The notes beneath the pieces are model-generated. The model searched no databases, was not told the origin of the DNA, and saw nothing but the letters and a program-made list of their open reading frames with translations. A stretch of 64,000 nt of DNA, taken from Streptomyces sp. MMBL 11-1 (GTDB lineage Bacteria; Actinomycetota; Actinomycetes; Streptomycetales; Streptomycetaceae). Location of the stretch: contig NZ_CP117709.1 of the NCBI RefSeq assembly GCF_028622875.1, forward strand, positions 4,281,001-4,345,000, in the 5' to 3' direction. Below, in pieces: positions 1 through 8,983 of the stretch. A program made the translations under genes and the position numbers. Position 1 is the stretch's first letter, and every line of letters begins with the position of its first letter.

Positions 1-1115
1 ACTCCCCGCCGGAGCGCCGACTGGTCCACGGACCGGCCGGCCGCCGGCCGGAGGGGGACACGCGGAGCGCGGTCACGGCCGTGGACCTCGGCGAACCGCT
101 CCGCGGGCGCGTCGACGACGCGCTGTGGCAGCTGCTCCTCGGTGAACTGCGGGCCGCCGAGCCCGCGTCGACGGTCGCCTTCCGGGGCGGACGCCGATGG
201 GTCGCGGGCACCGTGCCGGTGACGGAACCCTCCGCCGGGACGGGGGCGCTGCCGCGTGGCTGGGTCGTCCCCGGCGCGCTGCGGGCGCCGATGCTGCCCT
301 ACGCGTCCTTCCTGTCCGGCGTCTTCGACGGCGCGGTGACCATCAGCGAGTCGGCCGTCGCGACCGACGGGCCCCGCCCCGGGTTGCTCCGATCGCTCGG
401 CGGGGGAGCGGCCCAGGACCCGTCGGAAACCCTGGCCGGGCTCGGGGAACTGTGGCGGCAGCGCGCGGCCGAGCCGTTCGGCGCGGTCGTACTCATCGAC
501 CCTCCGGAGGACCGGCCGTCGGTGGAACGTTCCCTGGTGAGTGCCTTCGCCGAGGCGTGTGTGGAGGCCGCGGCGGCCGAGGGGCTGCCCTGGCGGCTGC
601 TGCGCTGGCGGACCCGCCCGCCGGGGAGCACGCCGGTCGACGGTTCGGAGGAGGCCGTCCTCCGCCGGGGCGCCGACGCCCTCGCGGCGGCGCTGGGCGC
701 CACCGGGCACCCCGTTCTCACCGTCACCGTTCCGGGCACGGAGACGACGGACCCGGCCGCCCCGGAGCGGGTCGCCGCCGGCCCCGTACCGCCGGGGACG
801 GACGGGGGGAGTCTCCCGTCCCGGCCGTCCCCGGACAACGGGCGGGCGCGCCCCCCGCTCAGCACTCCGTACGCCAAGCCGCGCAACGACGTGGAACGGC
901 GGGTGACCGAGATCTGGCGCGAGGCGCTGGGCCTCGACGACATCGGGGTGGACGACAACTTCTTCGAACTCGGGGGTGAGTCCCTGCTCCTCATGCGCAT
1001 CGTCGCGCAACTGCGGGAGCAGTTCGCCGTGAACATGTCCATCCGACAGCTCTACATCAACGACCGCCTGACTGTTTCCGGGATAGCCACCGTGCTGGAG
1101 GAGAAAACACCGTGA
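1..1115 (+). CDS. PKS/NRPS-type megasynthase, C-terminal fragment with carrier domain
   Basis: The frame is open to the left edge, so this is the 3' end of a larger gene; the first in-window GTG (position 81) is internal. The last ~75 residues form a phosphopantetheine carrier domain, with DNFFELGGES carrying the Ser that takes the prosthetic arm. A linker with the phrase LSTPYAKPRNDVERR precedes it, typical of carriers at the end of assembly-line enzymes. The ~270 residues before it resemble the end of a reductase-like PKS region (VAFRGGRRWV, then a helical SAFAEACVEAAAAEGLPWRLL segment), but no nucleotide-binding glycine motif is visible, so a degenerate or truncated ketoreductase is only a guess. 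The stop overlaps the next start by 4 bases (GTGA), indicating one operon. Confidence 0.75.
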   Translation, partial: SPPERRLVHGPAGRRPEGDTRSAVTAVDLGEPLRGRVDDALWQLLLGELRAAEPASTVAFRGGRRWVAGTVPVTEPSAGTGALPRGWVVPGALRAPMLPYASFLSGVFDGAVTISESAVATDGPRPGLLRSLGGGAAQDPSETLAGLGELWRQRAAEPFGAVVLIDPPEDRPSVERSLVSAFAEACVEAAAAEGLPWRLLRWRTRPPGSTPVDGSEEAVLRRGADALAAALGATGHPVLTVTVPGTETTDPAAPERVAAGPVPPGTDGGSLPSRPSPDNGRARPPLSTPYAKPRNDVERRVTEIWREALGLDDIGVDDNFFELGGESLLLMRIVAQLREQFAVNMSIRQLYINDRLTVSGIATVLEEKTP

Positions 1116-2131
1116 CCTCGTCGAATGCCGCTGACCCCGTTCCGGCCACGCTGCGTGTGCGTGAGCTGATGACCGCCGGTCTGCTGTCGCACGCCATCGG
1201 CGTGCTGTGCGACCTGGGGGTGCCCGACATCCTCGACGCCCCGCTGACGCACGAGGACATAGCCAAGGAGGTCGACGCCCACCCCGAGGGGCTGCTGTCG
1301 TTCCTGCGGGCCGCCGCCGCGGCGGGAGTCCTCGCCGAGTCGAAGCCGAGGACGTTCGAACTGACCGAGCTGGGGCAGGTGCTGCGCGCCGACGACCCGC
1401 GCAGCATCAAGGCCATGTGTTCGCTGACCTGCCGGGACGAGTTCAGCCGCACCTGGTCGGACTCCCTCCACACGGCCCGCACGGGTGAGCCGAGCTTCGC
1501 CATCGGGCACGGCACGTCCTTCTTCGAGTACATGGCGTCGAACCGGGAGTTCGCGACCCTGTTCGACAGGGCGATGCAGTCCTCCGCCGCCGTGGACAAC
1601 CTGCTGGCCGGGTACGACTTCTCCGGGGCCGGCCATGTCGTCGACGTCGGCGGCGGCCGGGGGACGATGCTGGCGGCCGTCCTCAAGCGCTACCCCACCC
1701 TGCGGGGCACGCTGGTGGACCTGCCGCATGTCGTGGGCAACGCGCAGAAGACGTTCGCCGACGCGGGCGTGGCCGACCGCGTCACGCTCGTGCCGGGCAG
1801 CTTCTTCGAGCCGGTCCCCGAGGGCGGGGACGTCTATCTGCTCTCCCGGGTGATCGGGAACTGGAACGACGAGGACTCGCTGCGCATCCTGCGGACGGTG
1901 CGCGCCGCGATGCGCGCGGACAGTGAGCTGGTCGTGGTGGGGATGATGCCGAGCGGGAACGACCGCACGTACTACCCCCAGCAGCTCGACCTGTACATGT
2001 TCGCCCTGCTGGGCGCGCGGCTGCGCTCGTACGAGGAGTACCAGGACCTGTTCGCGCAGGTGGACATGGAGGCGACGGGCTGGACCAACTACCCCGACAG
2101 CGAATCGGTGTTGCGGGCCCGCGTGCTGTGA
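1112..2131 (+). CDS. O-methyltransferase (family 2, SAM-dependent)
   Basis: 339 residues, the usual length for plant-COMT-like methyltransferases of antibiotic clusters. It has an N-terminal winged-helix dimerisation domain (about residues 10-100, LLSHAIGVLCDLGVPDIL) and a C-terminal Rossmann domain with SAM motif VVDVGGGRGTMLAAVL, followed by the acidic LVDLPHVV strand and the LLSRVIGNWNDEDSLRIL helix containing the typical HxWxD-like region (here NWNDED). The usual catalytic His is not obvious, so the reaction may differ from classic O-methylation. The GTG start overlaps the upstream stop by 4 bases. It probably methylates the product of the upstream megasynthase, which is inference from position. 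Confidence 0.85.
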   Translation: MTSSNAADPVPATLRVRELMTAGLLSHAIGVLCDLGVPDILDAPLTHEDIAKEVDAHPEGLLSFLRAAAAAGVLAESKPRTFELTELGQVLRADDPRSIKAMCSLTCRDEFSRTWSDSLHTARTGEPSFAIGHGTSFFEYMASNREFATLFDRAMQSSAAVDNLLAGYDFSGAGHVVDVGGGRGTMLAAVLKRYPTLRGTLVDLPHVVGNAQKTFADAGVADRVTLVPGSFFEPVPEGGDVYLLSRVIGNWNDEDSLRILRTVRAAMRADSELVVVGMMPSGNDRTYYPQQLDLYMFALLGARLRSYEEYQDLFAQVDMEATGWTNYPDSESVLRARVL

Positions 2132-2234
2132 GGCGGCTGCGGGGGCCGGCGGGCGCGCCACTCCCGGGTGGTGGGTCCGCCGGCCCCCGCGCCCCTGTCC
2201 CCGACCGGCCCGCGAACGTGAGGAGTCACCTGCC

Positions 2235-2870
2235 GTGAGCCCCGACCCCCAGCCCGCCGCCCGTTCCGCTTCCGCCCGTCCAGCCCCCGTTCGCCCCGGA
2301 CCCGCGCGCTCCGCCCCCGCCCGGCCGGCCTCCGCCGGGCCCGCCCCCGTCCGTCGGGCGCCCGACATCCGGCCGCTGATGGCGGAGTTCCCCAGCGGGG
2401 TCAGCGTGGTCACCGCGATCGCCGGGGACGGCGCGCCCCGGGGCATGACGTGCACCTCGCTGTGCAGCGTCTCGCTCGACCCGCCGATCGTGCTGGTCTG
2501 CCTGGGGAGTGGCAGCAACACCCTGAAGGCGGTCCGGGAGAGCGGGTCCTTCGCCATCAACCTGCTGCACGCGCAGGGCCGTTCGACCGCCGAACTGTTC
2601 GCGTCCGGTGCGCTCGACCGCTTCGACCGCGTCGCCTGGCGGGCCGAGGCCGGTGACGCGGGGCCGCATCTGACGGAGGACGCCCACATCATCGCGGACT
2701 GCTCGGTCGTCGGCGACCAGGTCGTCGGGGACCACGCGGTGCTCATGGGCGAGGTCCGGGCGGCCGTCCCGGTACGCCGGGAACCGCCTCTGCTCTACGG
2801 GCTGCGTCGGTTCTCGGTCTGGCCGCACCCCGTGGACGCGTCCCAGGCGGTCCGCGACACCGTCGGCTGA
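2235..2870 (+). CDS. Flavin reductase-like FMN-binding protein
   Basis: The start is GTG, with GAGGAGT about 9 bases upstream. After a low-complexity Pro/Ala/Arg head of ~45 residues comes a flavin-reductase-like domain (LMAEFPSGVSVVTAI, then GMTCTSLCSVSLDPPIVLVCL, SNTLKAVRESGSFAINLL, LLYGLRRFSV). Proteins of this family reduce free FMN or FAD with NAD(P)H and supply a partner monooxygenase or halogenase. No such partner lies in the window, so it may be encoded to the left. It is 104 bases after the methyltransferase and is probably the last gene of that cluster. The Pro/Ala head may be a wrong start or a disordered tail. Confidence 0.85.
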   Translation: MSPDPQPAARSASARPAPVRPGPARSAPARPASAGPAPVRRAPDIRPLMAEFPSGVSVVTAIAGDGAPRGMTCTSLCSVSLDPPIVLVCLGSGSNTLKAVRESGSFAINLLHAQGRSTAELFASGALDRFDRVAWRAEAGDAGPHLTEDAHIIADCSVVGDQVVGDHAVLMGEVRAAVPVRREPPLLYGLRRFSVWPHPVDASQAVRDTVG

Positions 2871-2922
2871 CGCGGCTGTCGCGGCTGACGTGGCTGACGT
2901 GGCTGTCGCGGCTGTCGGCAGC
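2865..2922. repeat. 9-bp degenerate tandem repeat
   Basis: About six copies of a unit like GCGGCTGTC/GTGGCTGAC run over and past the flavin reductase stop. It is the only structure seen in the first part of the 398-bp gap before the chitinase gene; no gene is visible there. Confidence 0.6.
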
Positions 2923-3160
2923 GTCGGTGTGGCGGGCGGGGCCGGTGGGGCGACGGGGCCCGGACTCCTGGTCGCGACCGCCGGGACGGCCGCCCGGAAC
3001 CGTCCGCATGCTGGGCGGGCCGGAAGATTTTACCTTCGGTTCCGCGCCCGGCCGCAGAGGGCCCGGACGGAAACCTCCCGGAATAGCGGCTGTTGAGCGC
3101 CCTCTTGACACGATCACCCAGGGCGGCGGCGGCCGGAACCGGTGGAACCGGCACCTTCTT

Positions 3161-3200
3161 CGAGGATGGTCTAGACCTTGACAGGTCCAGACCATCCTCG
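3161..3200 (+). promoter_or_regulatory. Chitinase promoter-operator with paired GGTCYAGACC boxes
   Basis: Two near-identical boxes, TGGTCTAGACCT (3167-3178) and AGGTCCAGACCA (3183-3194), flank the -35-like TTGACA (3178-3183). Streptomyces chitinase promoters are known to carry paired 12-bp repeats of this consensus. Here the outer arms CGAGGATGGTCT (3161-3172) and AGACCATCCTCG (3189-3200) also form a perfect 12-bp inverted repeat. The -10 would fall near 3201-3206 and is weak. Chitin-dependent control is known for such promoters; that it acts here is inference. Confidence 0.75.
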
Positions 3201-3268
3201 CTTGAGTGTCGGCACCCCCCACGGCGGCGCAGGCCGGACGTCGCGCCGCGTCTAAGGAGTGTGATCAC

Positions 3269-4150
3269 GTGATCCGACGTGTCATGAGTCTGCTGGTCGC
3301 GCTCGGCGCGCTCGTCGCGGCGCTCGTCGTCCTTCCCGCCGCCACCGCGCAGGCCGCGACCTGCGCCACGGCCTGGAGCTCCTCCTCCGTCTACACGAAC
3401 GGTGGCACGGTCTCCTACAACGGCCGCAACTACACCGCGAAGTGGTGGACCCAGAACGAGCGTCCGGGCACCTCGGACGTCTGGGCCGACAAGGGGGCCT
3501 GCGGCACCGGCGGCGAGAACCCGGGCGAGAACGGCTTCGTCGTCAGCGAGGCGCAGTTCAACCAGATGTTCCCGAACCGGAACTCCTTCTACACGTACCA
3601 GGGTCTGACCGACGCCCTGAGCGCCTTCCCGGCCTTCGCCAACACCGGCAGCGACGAGGTGAAGAAGCGCGAGGCCGCGGCCTTCCTCGCCAACGTCAGC
3701 CACGAGACGGGCGGGCTGTACTACATCAAGGAAGTCAACGAGGCGAACTACCCGCACTACTGCGACACCACGCAGTCCTACGGCTGCCCGGCCGGCCAGG
3801 CCGCCTACTACGGCCGCGGCCCGATCCAGCTGAGCTGGAACTTCAACTACAAGGCCGCCGGTGACGCCCTGGGCATCAACCTGCTCGCCAACCCGTACCT
3901 GGTGGAGCAGAACGCCGCCGTGGCGTGGAAGACCGGCCTCTGGTACTGGAACACCCAGAACGGCCCCGGCACCATGACGCCGCACAACGCCATCGTCAAC
4001 AACGCCGGCTTCGGCGAGACGATCCGCTCGATCAACGGCGCCCTGGAGTGCAACGGCGGCAACCCGGCGCAGGTCCAGAGCCGCATCAACAAGTTCACGC
4101 AGTTCACGCAGATCCTCGGCACCACCACCGGTCCGAACCTGAGCTGCTGA
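3269..4150 (+). CDS. Secreted GH19 chitinase with N-terminal CBM5/12
   Basis: The start is GTG 3269, after AAGGAGTG (3254-3261), which leaves a clean Sec signal peptide (IRR, hydrophobic VALGALVAALVVL, cleavage after AQA). A small chitin-binding module follows (ATCATAWSSSSVYTNGGTV to the ADKGACG end), then a short Gly/Glu/Asn linker and a GH19 catalytic domain of ~205 residues. SHETGG holds the general acid (about Glu146) and IKEVNE the second carboxylate (about Glu155), nine residues apart as in Streptomyces GH19 enzymes. YGRGPIQLSWNFNY is the family signature. It hydrolyses extracellular chitin. It is monocistronic, with its own promoter and a strong terminator. Confidence 0.95.
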   Translation: MIRRVMSLLVALGALVAALVVLPAATAQAATCATAWSSSSVYTNGGTVSYNGRNYTAKWWTQNERPGTSDVWADKGACGTGGENPGENGFVVSEAQFNQMFPNRNSFYTYQGLTDALSAFPAFANTGSDEVKKREAAAFLANVSHETGGLYYIKEVNEANYPHYCDTTQSYGCPAGQAAYYGRGPIQLSWNFNYKAAGDALGINLLANPYLVEQNAAVAWKTGLWYWNTQNGPGTMTPHNAIVNNAGFGETIRSINGALECNGGNPAQVQSRINKFTQFTQILGTTTGPNLSC

Positions 4151-4163
4151 CCGCGCACCGCAC

Positions 4164-4212
4164 CCGGAACGGGGGTGCGTCCGGCTCACTGCCGGACGCA
4201 CCCCCGTTCCGG
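4164..4212. terminator. Bidirectional hairpin terminator
   Basis: Perfect 22-bp inverted repeat (4164-4185 with 4191-4212) around a 5-base loop. It lies between the convergent chitinase and sliding-clamp genes and can serve both. Confidence 0.9.
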
Positions 4213-4258
4213 CGTTCCCGCGCCCCCGGTTCCTGGGTACTCCCGTTCCGGGGCACGG

Positions 4259-5383
4259 TCACACCAACTGAGGCTTCACCGACATCAACAGGTGCCGGTG
4301 GACGTCCGTGCCGGCCTCGTCCGTGAACAGCGCGCGCTGTCCGGCCCCCAGGAGCAGGACCCGCAGGGACGGCTCCGTGAAGGAGGCCAGGGCGTCCGCC
4401 AGATAGCCGGGGTTGAACGCCACGGTCAGCTCCTCCGCTCCCTCCAGGGCGGCCGACAGCCGCTGGGACGCCACGTCGTCCTCGTACCCCGCGCGGAGCG
4501 TTACGGAGGCGTCGGCGCGGGAGAAGGCCATCTGCACCGGGCTGTCCCCGTCGGCGACGACGGAGACCCGCTTGACGGCTTCGGCCAGCCGGGCCCGGTC
4601 CACCACCGCGACCGCCGGGTCCGCCATCGCGAACAGCTTCTCGTGGCGCGGCAGGCGGCCGTCCAGCAGACGCACCGTCGTCCGCATCCCGGCATGCTCG
4701 AAGCCCGCCGAACCGGCGTCCAGGGCGACGCTCACCAGCCCGGACCGGCCCAGGGAGCGGGCGATCTCGGTGAGGCGGCGGGCGGAGACGATGACATCGG
4801 CGGCCTCGCCGGGGGCGGCGGCCTTCCACGGGAGGGTCCGTACGGCGAAGCGGTAGCGGTCGGTCGCGGCGAGCGTCATCGTGTCGCCGTCGAGCTCCAG
4901 CCGGATTCCGGTGAGCGCGGGCAGCGTGTCGTCGCGCCCCGCGGCCACCGCCACCTCGGCCACGGCCGCCGCGAACAGCTCCGCGTCCACCGCGCCCCGG
5001 ACCCGCGGGAGCGGGGGCAGCGCCGGGTAGTCGTCCAGCGGCAGCACGGAGAGGCCGAAGCGGGCCCCGTCGCCCGACACCGTGAACCGCGAGCCCTCCA
5101 CGGCGCACTCCACGGGCCCGTCGGGCAGCACCTTGCAGATGTCCAGCAGCCGCCGCCCCATGACGAGCACCTTTCCGGGCCGCGCGACCTCGGCGTCCAC
5201 GTCGATGCGCGCGGACGCCTCGTAGTCGAGCCCGGAGATCCGCAGGGGCCCGGGGCCGCCGCCCCCGCCCTCGGTGTCCAGCAGCAGCCCGCCCAGCACG
5301 GGGACGGGCGACCGCACGGGCAGGACACGCGCCGCCCAGGACACGGCGTCGGTCAGGGCACTGCGTTCGATACGGAACTCCAT
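4259..5383 (-). CDS. DNA polymerase III beta (sliding clamp) paralogue
   Basis: 374 residues, full clamp length, starting at ATG 5383 behind AGGAGAGG. It begins MEFRIERSALTDAVSWAAR and shows the three repeated clamp folds, with phrases such as VPVLGGLLLD, GDGARFGLSVLPLDDYPALP, DRYRFAVRTLPW, VAFNPGYLADAL and a C-terminal LLMSVKPQLV. The housekeeping dnaN normally sits beside dnaA and gyrB; this copy is alone, so it looks like one of the accessory clamps found in streptomycetes. It could load onto DNA as a homodimer for repair or a specialised polymerase. The role is inference; the fold assignment is firm. Confidence 0.9.
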   Translation of the reverse strand: MEFRIERSALTDAVSWAARVLPVRSPVPVLGGLLLDTEGGGGGPGPLRISGLDYEASARIDVDAEVARPGKVLVMGRRLLDICKVLPDGPVECAVEGSRFTVSGDGARFGLSVLPLDDYPALPPLPRVRGAVDAELFAAAVAEVAVAAGRDDTLPALTGIRLELDGDTMTLAATDRYRFAVRTLPWKAAAPGEAADVIVSARRLTEIARSLGRSGLVSVALDAGSAGFEHAGMRTTVRLLDGRLPRHEKLFAMADPAVAVVDRARLAEAVKRVSVVADGDSPVQMAFSRADASVTLRAGYEDDVASQRLSAALEGAEELTVAFNPGYLADALASFTEPSLRVLLLGAGQRALFTDEAGTDVHRHLLMSVKPQLV

Positions 5384-5408
5384 GGGCGGGGACCTCTCCT
5401 GGCTCGTC

Positions 5409-5436
5409 GAAAGCCGAAAGCCGAAAGCCGAAAGCC
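5409..5436. repeat. 7-bp tandem repeat GAAAGCC x4
   Basis: Four exact copies in the 453-bp region between the divergent clamp and PucR genes. The rest of that gap is purine-rich (GGGAAAGGGCGG-type runs near 5560-5595) with no gene seen. Confidence 0.8.
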
Positions 5437-5836
5437 GGAGCCCGGCTCCCGGCCCGGCTCCCATGACCTCGACGATAGGAGGCACCACTGACAGTCAGCG
5501 CCGGACGGAGCGGGAGCGAGCGGGCCGGGCCGGGGCGGACCGGGCGAGCCGGGAAAGGGCGGGCGACCCGGGAAAGGGCGGGAAGGGGCGGGAACCGACG
5601 ACAGCGACCACCCCCGTGAGCCGCTGCCGCCCCGTTCCCCCGTGTCCCGCGTCCCTCTGTTCCACAGCCGTCCCCCGACGGACTGGAACACGTTCGGACG
5701 ATAGAACGCAGGGTAGGGAGACGGGAGATTCAATGCGCCCAGTGGGGCGGCCCCGGGGGTATCGGTCCGCACAGTCACTCGTGCGGGGCGGTCCACCGGC
5801 GCTACGGCCGTGTCCGGGGCGGGAACGGGGAGACAG

Positions 5837-7339
5837 GTGCGAGCACGGGAGCGCGCGGACGACCTTCTGCTGATGCACCGGCTGGCCCGCACGGGCGGAA
5901 CCGCCGAGCTGCTGCGCTGGCTGGCCGGACGGGCCGGGGGCTGGGCCGGGCTCGTCGGCCCGGACGGGACGGTGCTGCACGCGGCGGCCCGTACCGCGCG
6001 GACGGTGGTCCCCGACGTCGCGGGGCTCGTCGCCGAGGGCGCGAGGGCCCTCGTCGAGCGCGGGGCCCGGGCGTACTCCCTCGACACCGGCGGGCACACC
6101 GCCCTGCTGTTCCCCCTGAGCGCCGACGACCGCACCGCCCCCGTGCTCGCCGTCGTCACCCCCCGGCCCGTGGCCGCCGGGCTCGCCACGCTGCTCGCCG
6201 ATGTGGTCCTGCCGTTGTCCGTGTGCCGGCAGGCCGAGACCCTGGAGCGCAGACGCCGCCGGGTGGACATCGCCGAGTTCCGTGGCCGCGAGGCGGTGCT
6301 GCACCTGCTGATGACGGGCCAGCTCTCCATCGCCCAGCAGGTCGCCGGCGCGCTGCGCCCCCGGCTGCCCGATCCGGTACGGGTGTGTGTCGTGGAGTGC
6401 TCGGGCGACGGCCGCGACGAGGTGGCCCGGGTCTGCGCGGACGCGGACGGCGGCCGGTCCTGGATCGTGCGCTGCCCGGTCTACGCCCGCCATCTCATCC
6501 TGGTGATGCCCGCCCGGGAGCCGGGGGAGGCGGAGCCGGCTGCCGCCCCGACCGACGAGACCGTCGCCGCCCGGGTCGGCGACTGCGTCGTGGGCGTCAG
6601 CGAAGCCGTGCCGCTGGCCGACACCGCGACCGGCTACCGCCAGGCCTTCCACGCCCTGGCCGTCGCCCGCGAACTGCCGTCCCGGCACGCCCGGTTCGGC
6701 GTCTCACCGGACCCCGCACTCGTCGTCGGACCGGCCGGACGGCAGTGGGCGAACGACCTGCTGACCCCGCTCCTGACCCATGTCCCGCGCCGCGCGCAGG
6801 ACCCCGGCGCCCAGGAGCTGGTGGCCACGGCCGGCTCCTGGCTGGCGTTCTCGTCGCACGCGACCGACCACCTCAAGGTCCACCGCAACACCCTGGCCGC
6901 CCGGCTGCGGCTCATCGGCGAGCTGCTCGCCCTCGACCTGCACCGGCTGGCCGACCAGGCCGCCCTCGACCTGGCGCTGCGCGTCCGCGCCGCCCCCGCC
7001 CCGGCGTGCGCCCCCGAGCCCGCCCCGTACGCCCCCTCCGGATCCGGTACGCGAGAGGCGGCGCGGGGACTCGACGAGATCCTGCGCCGCCCTGCCGTAC
7101 GGGACTGGGCCGACCAGCAACTGGCCCCCGTCCTCGGCTCCGAGGAGACCCTGCGCACCTGGCTGCGCTGCGAGGGCCGCCTGGGGCCGGCCGCCGTCGA
7201 GCTGGGCATCAGCGTGCCCGGCGCCCGCAAGCGCCTCACCCGGCTGGAAACGGCCCTCCAGCGCTCGCTGCTCCGGCCTCCGAGCGCCCGCTACGACCTG
7301 TGGCTGGCGCTGAGGTCCCGGGACCTGGCCGCCGCCTAG
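5837..7339 (+). CDS. PucR-family transcriptional regulator
   Basis: About 500 residues. The N-terminal ~150 residues look like a sensor region (GLVGPDGTVLHAAARTARTV, then ALLFPLSADD). A middle domain (about 155-290) has the PucR/CdaR GGDEF-like pattern (VDIAEFRGREAVLHLLMTGQ; GVSEAVPLADTATGYRQAFHAL). Next is an HTH_30 (WLAFSSHATDHLKVHRNTLAARLRLIGELL), and a second HTH-like segment ends the protein (WLRCEGRLGPAAVELGISVPGARKRL). GTG 5837 follows GGGGAG closely; GTG 5810 is an alternative. It is divergent from the clamp gene. Target genes are unknown. Confidence 0.8.
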   Translation: MRARERADDLLLMHRLARTGGTAELLRWLAGRAGGWAGLVGPDGTVLHAAARTARTVVPDVAGLVAEGARALVERGARAYSLDTGGHTALLFPLSADDRTAPVLAVVTPRPVAAGLATLLADVVLPLSVCRQAETLERRRRRVDIAEFRGREAVLHLLMTGQLSIAQQVAGALRPRLPDPVRVCVVECSGDGRDEVARVCADADGGRSWIVRCPVYARHLILVMPAREPGEAEPAAAPTDETVAARVGDCVVGVSEAVPLADTATGYRQAFHALAVARELPSRHARFGVSPDPALVVGPAGRQWANDLLTPLLTHVPRRAQDPGAQELVATAGSWLAFSSHATDHLKVHRNTLAARLRLIGELLALDLHRLADQAALDLALRVRAAPAPACAPEPAPYAPSGSGTREAARGLDEILRRPAVRDWADQQLAPVLGSEETLRTWLRCEGRLGPAAVELGISVPGARKRLTRLETALQRSLLRPPSARYDLWLALRSRDLAAA

Positions 7340-7448
7340 AGGTGTCCTCGGCGGGCGGTAGGCCGAGCGGCGGGCGTGCAGCGGTAGGTCGAGCGGCGTG
7401 CGGTCGGCCGTGCGGCCGGATCGGTCCTCGCGTGGTCGGGAGGCGGCG

Positions 7449-8441
7449 TCACCCACCGCCGTACGACGAGCCGCGCCGCCGCCCCTGCGCCACCTCACGC
7501 CCGAGCGGGGTCAGGGCGTGCACCACTTCGCATCCCCTGCGCGTACTGGTGATGAGCCTCGCGTTGCGCAGCACCGACGCGTGCTTGCTCGCGCTCGCGA
7601 TCGACACGCCGATCCGCAGGGCCAGTTCGCCCGTCGAGCAGGGCGAGGCCAGAGCGCACAAGGCCATGGCCCGGGTGCGGCCGAGCAGTTCGGGCAGGCC
7701 GTCGTGAGTCTCCGTACTGCCGGAGCGACGGTTCGCGGGGTAGACCAGAACCGGTGGCAGGCCGGGGTCGATGAGCGTGATGGCACGCCCCGTGCAGAAG
7801 AAGGACGGGATGAGCGAGATACCGCGACCGCGCAGGTGGAGGTCGCCGTCGCGTGGATAGTCGGCGACCAGCGTCGGCGGCTCCCAGCGGATGGCGGGAG
7901 ACAGCGTGCTCAGCAGCCGTTCGGCGCCCCCTTCCAGCAGATCCCGGCTGCGGTACGCGCGGTCGCTGTGCACCATGTCGTCGATCAGCTGCCGCTGCGG
8001 GAGGAGGAGTTCGCGGAAGTAGACGGCGAGGGCGGCGTCGAGCTCCTGCCGGGCGGCGCGGTCGCCTTCGGCGAGCCGCCGGAGCCCGTCGGACGGCGTC
8101 CGCTGCGAGCAGCACGCGGCCAGTTCGGCGCGCACACGGTCCGTCGGTGTGGCGAGAATCAGGTCACGGGCGACCTCCATTCCGCCTCGGTGGGGTGGCG
8201 TCAGGAAGTCGGGGAACTTGCCCCGGGCCGGCACCAGCGTGGTGAGCAGGCGGATCGGCTCTCTCAGGTCGCTCCTGGCCAGCCGTCTGCGGACGTGCGC
8301 CAGCCATGGCGCGTGTTCGGGGGTGGCCCGGGGGGCCTGGAGTGCGTGGAGGCTGTTGACCAGCTCCCACATGGGGTCGGGGCGGGGAGCCACCGTGATG
8401 CGTGTCAGGTCGTCTGCGGTGAAATGGATACGGAGTTCCAT
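7449..8441 (-). CDS. ArsR-like winged-helix regulator (DUF5937 type)
   Basis: 330 residues starting MELRIHFTADDLTRITVAPRPDPMW, a pattern of large Streptomyces ArsR-family proteins with an N-terminal ~240-residue domain of unknown function. The C-terminal part (about 245-320) is a winged helix: LLGRTRAMALCALASPCSTGELALRIGVSIASASKHASVLRNARLI. No metal-binding CxC pair is seen in the recognition helix, so metal sensing is unlikely. It is convergent with the PucR gene and divergent from the small secreted protein at 8582, which it may control. Confidence 0.8.
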   Translation of the reverse strand: MELRIHFTADDLTRITVAPRPDPMWELVNSLHALQAPRATPEHAPWLAHVRRRLARSDLREPIRLLTTLVPARGKFPDFLTPPHRGGMEVARDLILATPTDRVRAELAACCSQRTPSDGLRRLAEGDRAARQELDAALAVYFRELLLPQRQLIDDMVHSDRAYRSRDLLEGGAERLLSTLSPAIRWEPPTLVADYPRDGDLHLRGRGISLIPSFFCTGRAITLIDPGLPPVLVYPANRRSGSTETHDGLPELLGRTRAMALCALASPCSTGELALRIGVSIASASKHASVLRNARLITSTRRGCEVVHALTPLGREVAQGRRRGSSYGGG

Positions 8442-8581
8442 GGATCCCCCGAATGAACACGTCCGTTTGCCGTGCGATGAAAACCCTTGGACCCGTATTC
8501 ACGGGCCTCTTCATCATCGTTGGAGAAGCTCCCAAAGGAGCGATGAAGGACCCAAGACCGACCAGATGGGGGAAAACGCGC

Positions 8582-8962
8582 ATGCGTCAGTTTCGGAGGA
8601 CCATCAAGAGGACAGCGATGACCGCCACGGCGCTCGCCACCGGCGCCGTGCTCACGTTGGGCGGATCGGCCACCGCGGTGGAGTCGGCAGCCACGATCCA
8701 CGGCTGCCCGTCCGGGGCCGTCTGCCTGTATCCGAACGCGAGCTGGAACGGCGACAGGCCGAGCCACGCGTTCTACTCGTACGGGGTCCACAGGATCTAC
8801 GACCAGTACGGCATGAAGCGCTGGTTCAACAACCAGACCGGCGGAGCCAAGGCCTACCGGTGCACGGGCTCCAACGGCACTGGCTGCGGGGGCAACCAGG
8901 CGGCCGGCACGTACTACGACTACGACTTCACGCCGATCAACTCCGTGAAGCTGGCTCCCTGA
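8582..8962 (+). CDS. Small secreted protein, peptidase-inhibitor I36-like
   Basis: 126 residues. ATG 8582 is preceded by a GGGGGAAAA run and gives a signal peptide (RRTIKRTAM, then TATALATGAVLTLGGSATA). The mature part has the spacing and phrase CPSGAVCLYPNASWNG seen in Streptomyces proteins annotated as peptidase inhibitor family I36, plus two further Cys in YRCTGSNGTGCGG for disulfides. An earlier in-frame ATG (8453) would hide the signal peptide. Inhibition of an extracellular protease is the family suggestion, not something visible in the sequence. Confidence 0.75.
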   Translation: MRQFRRTIKRTAMTATALATGAVLTLGGSATAVESAATIHGCPSGAVCLYPNASWNGDRPSHAFYSYGVHRIYDQYGMKRWFNNQTGGAKAYRCTGSNGTGCGGNQAAGTYYDYDFTPINSVKLAP

Positions 8963-8983
8963 CGGAGTCGCGCCTTCCGTAAT

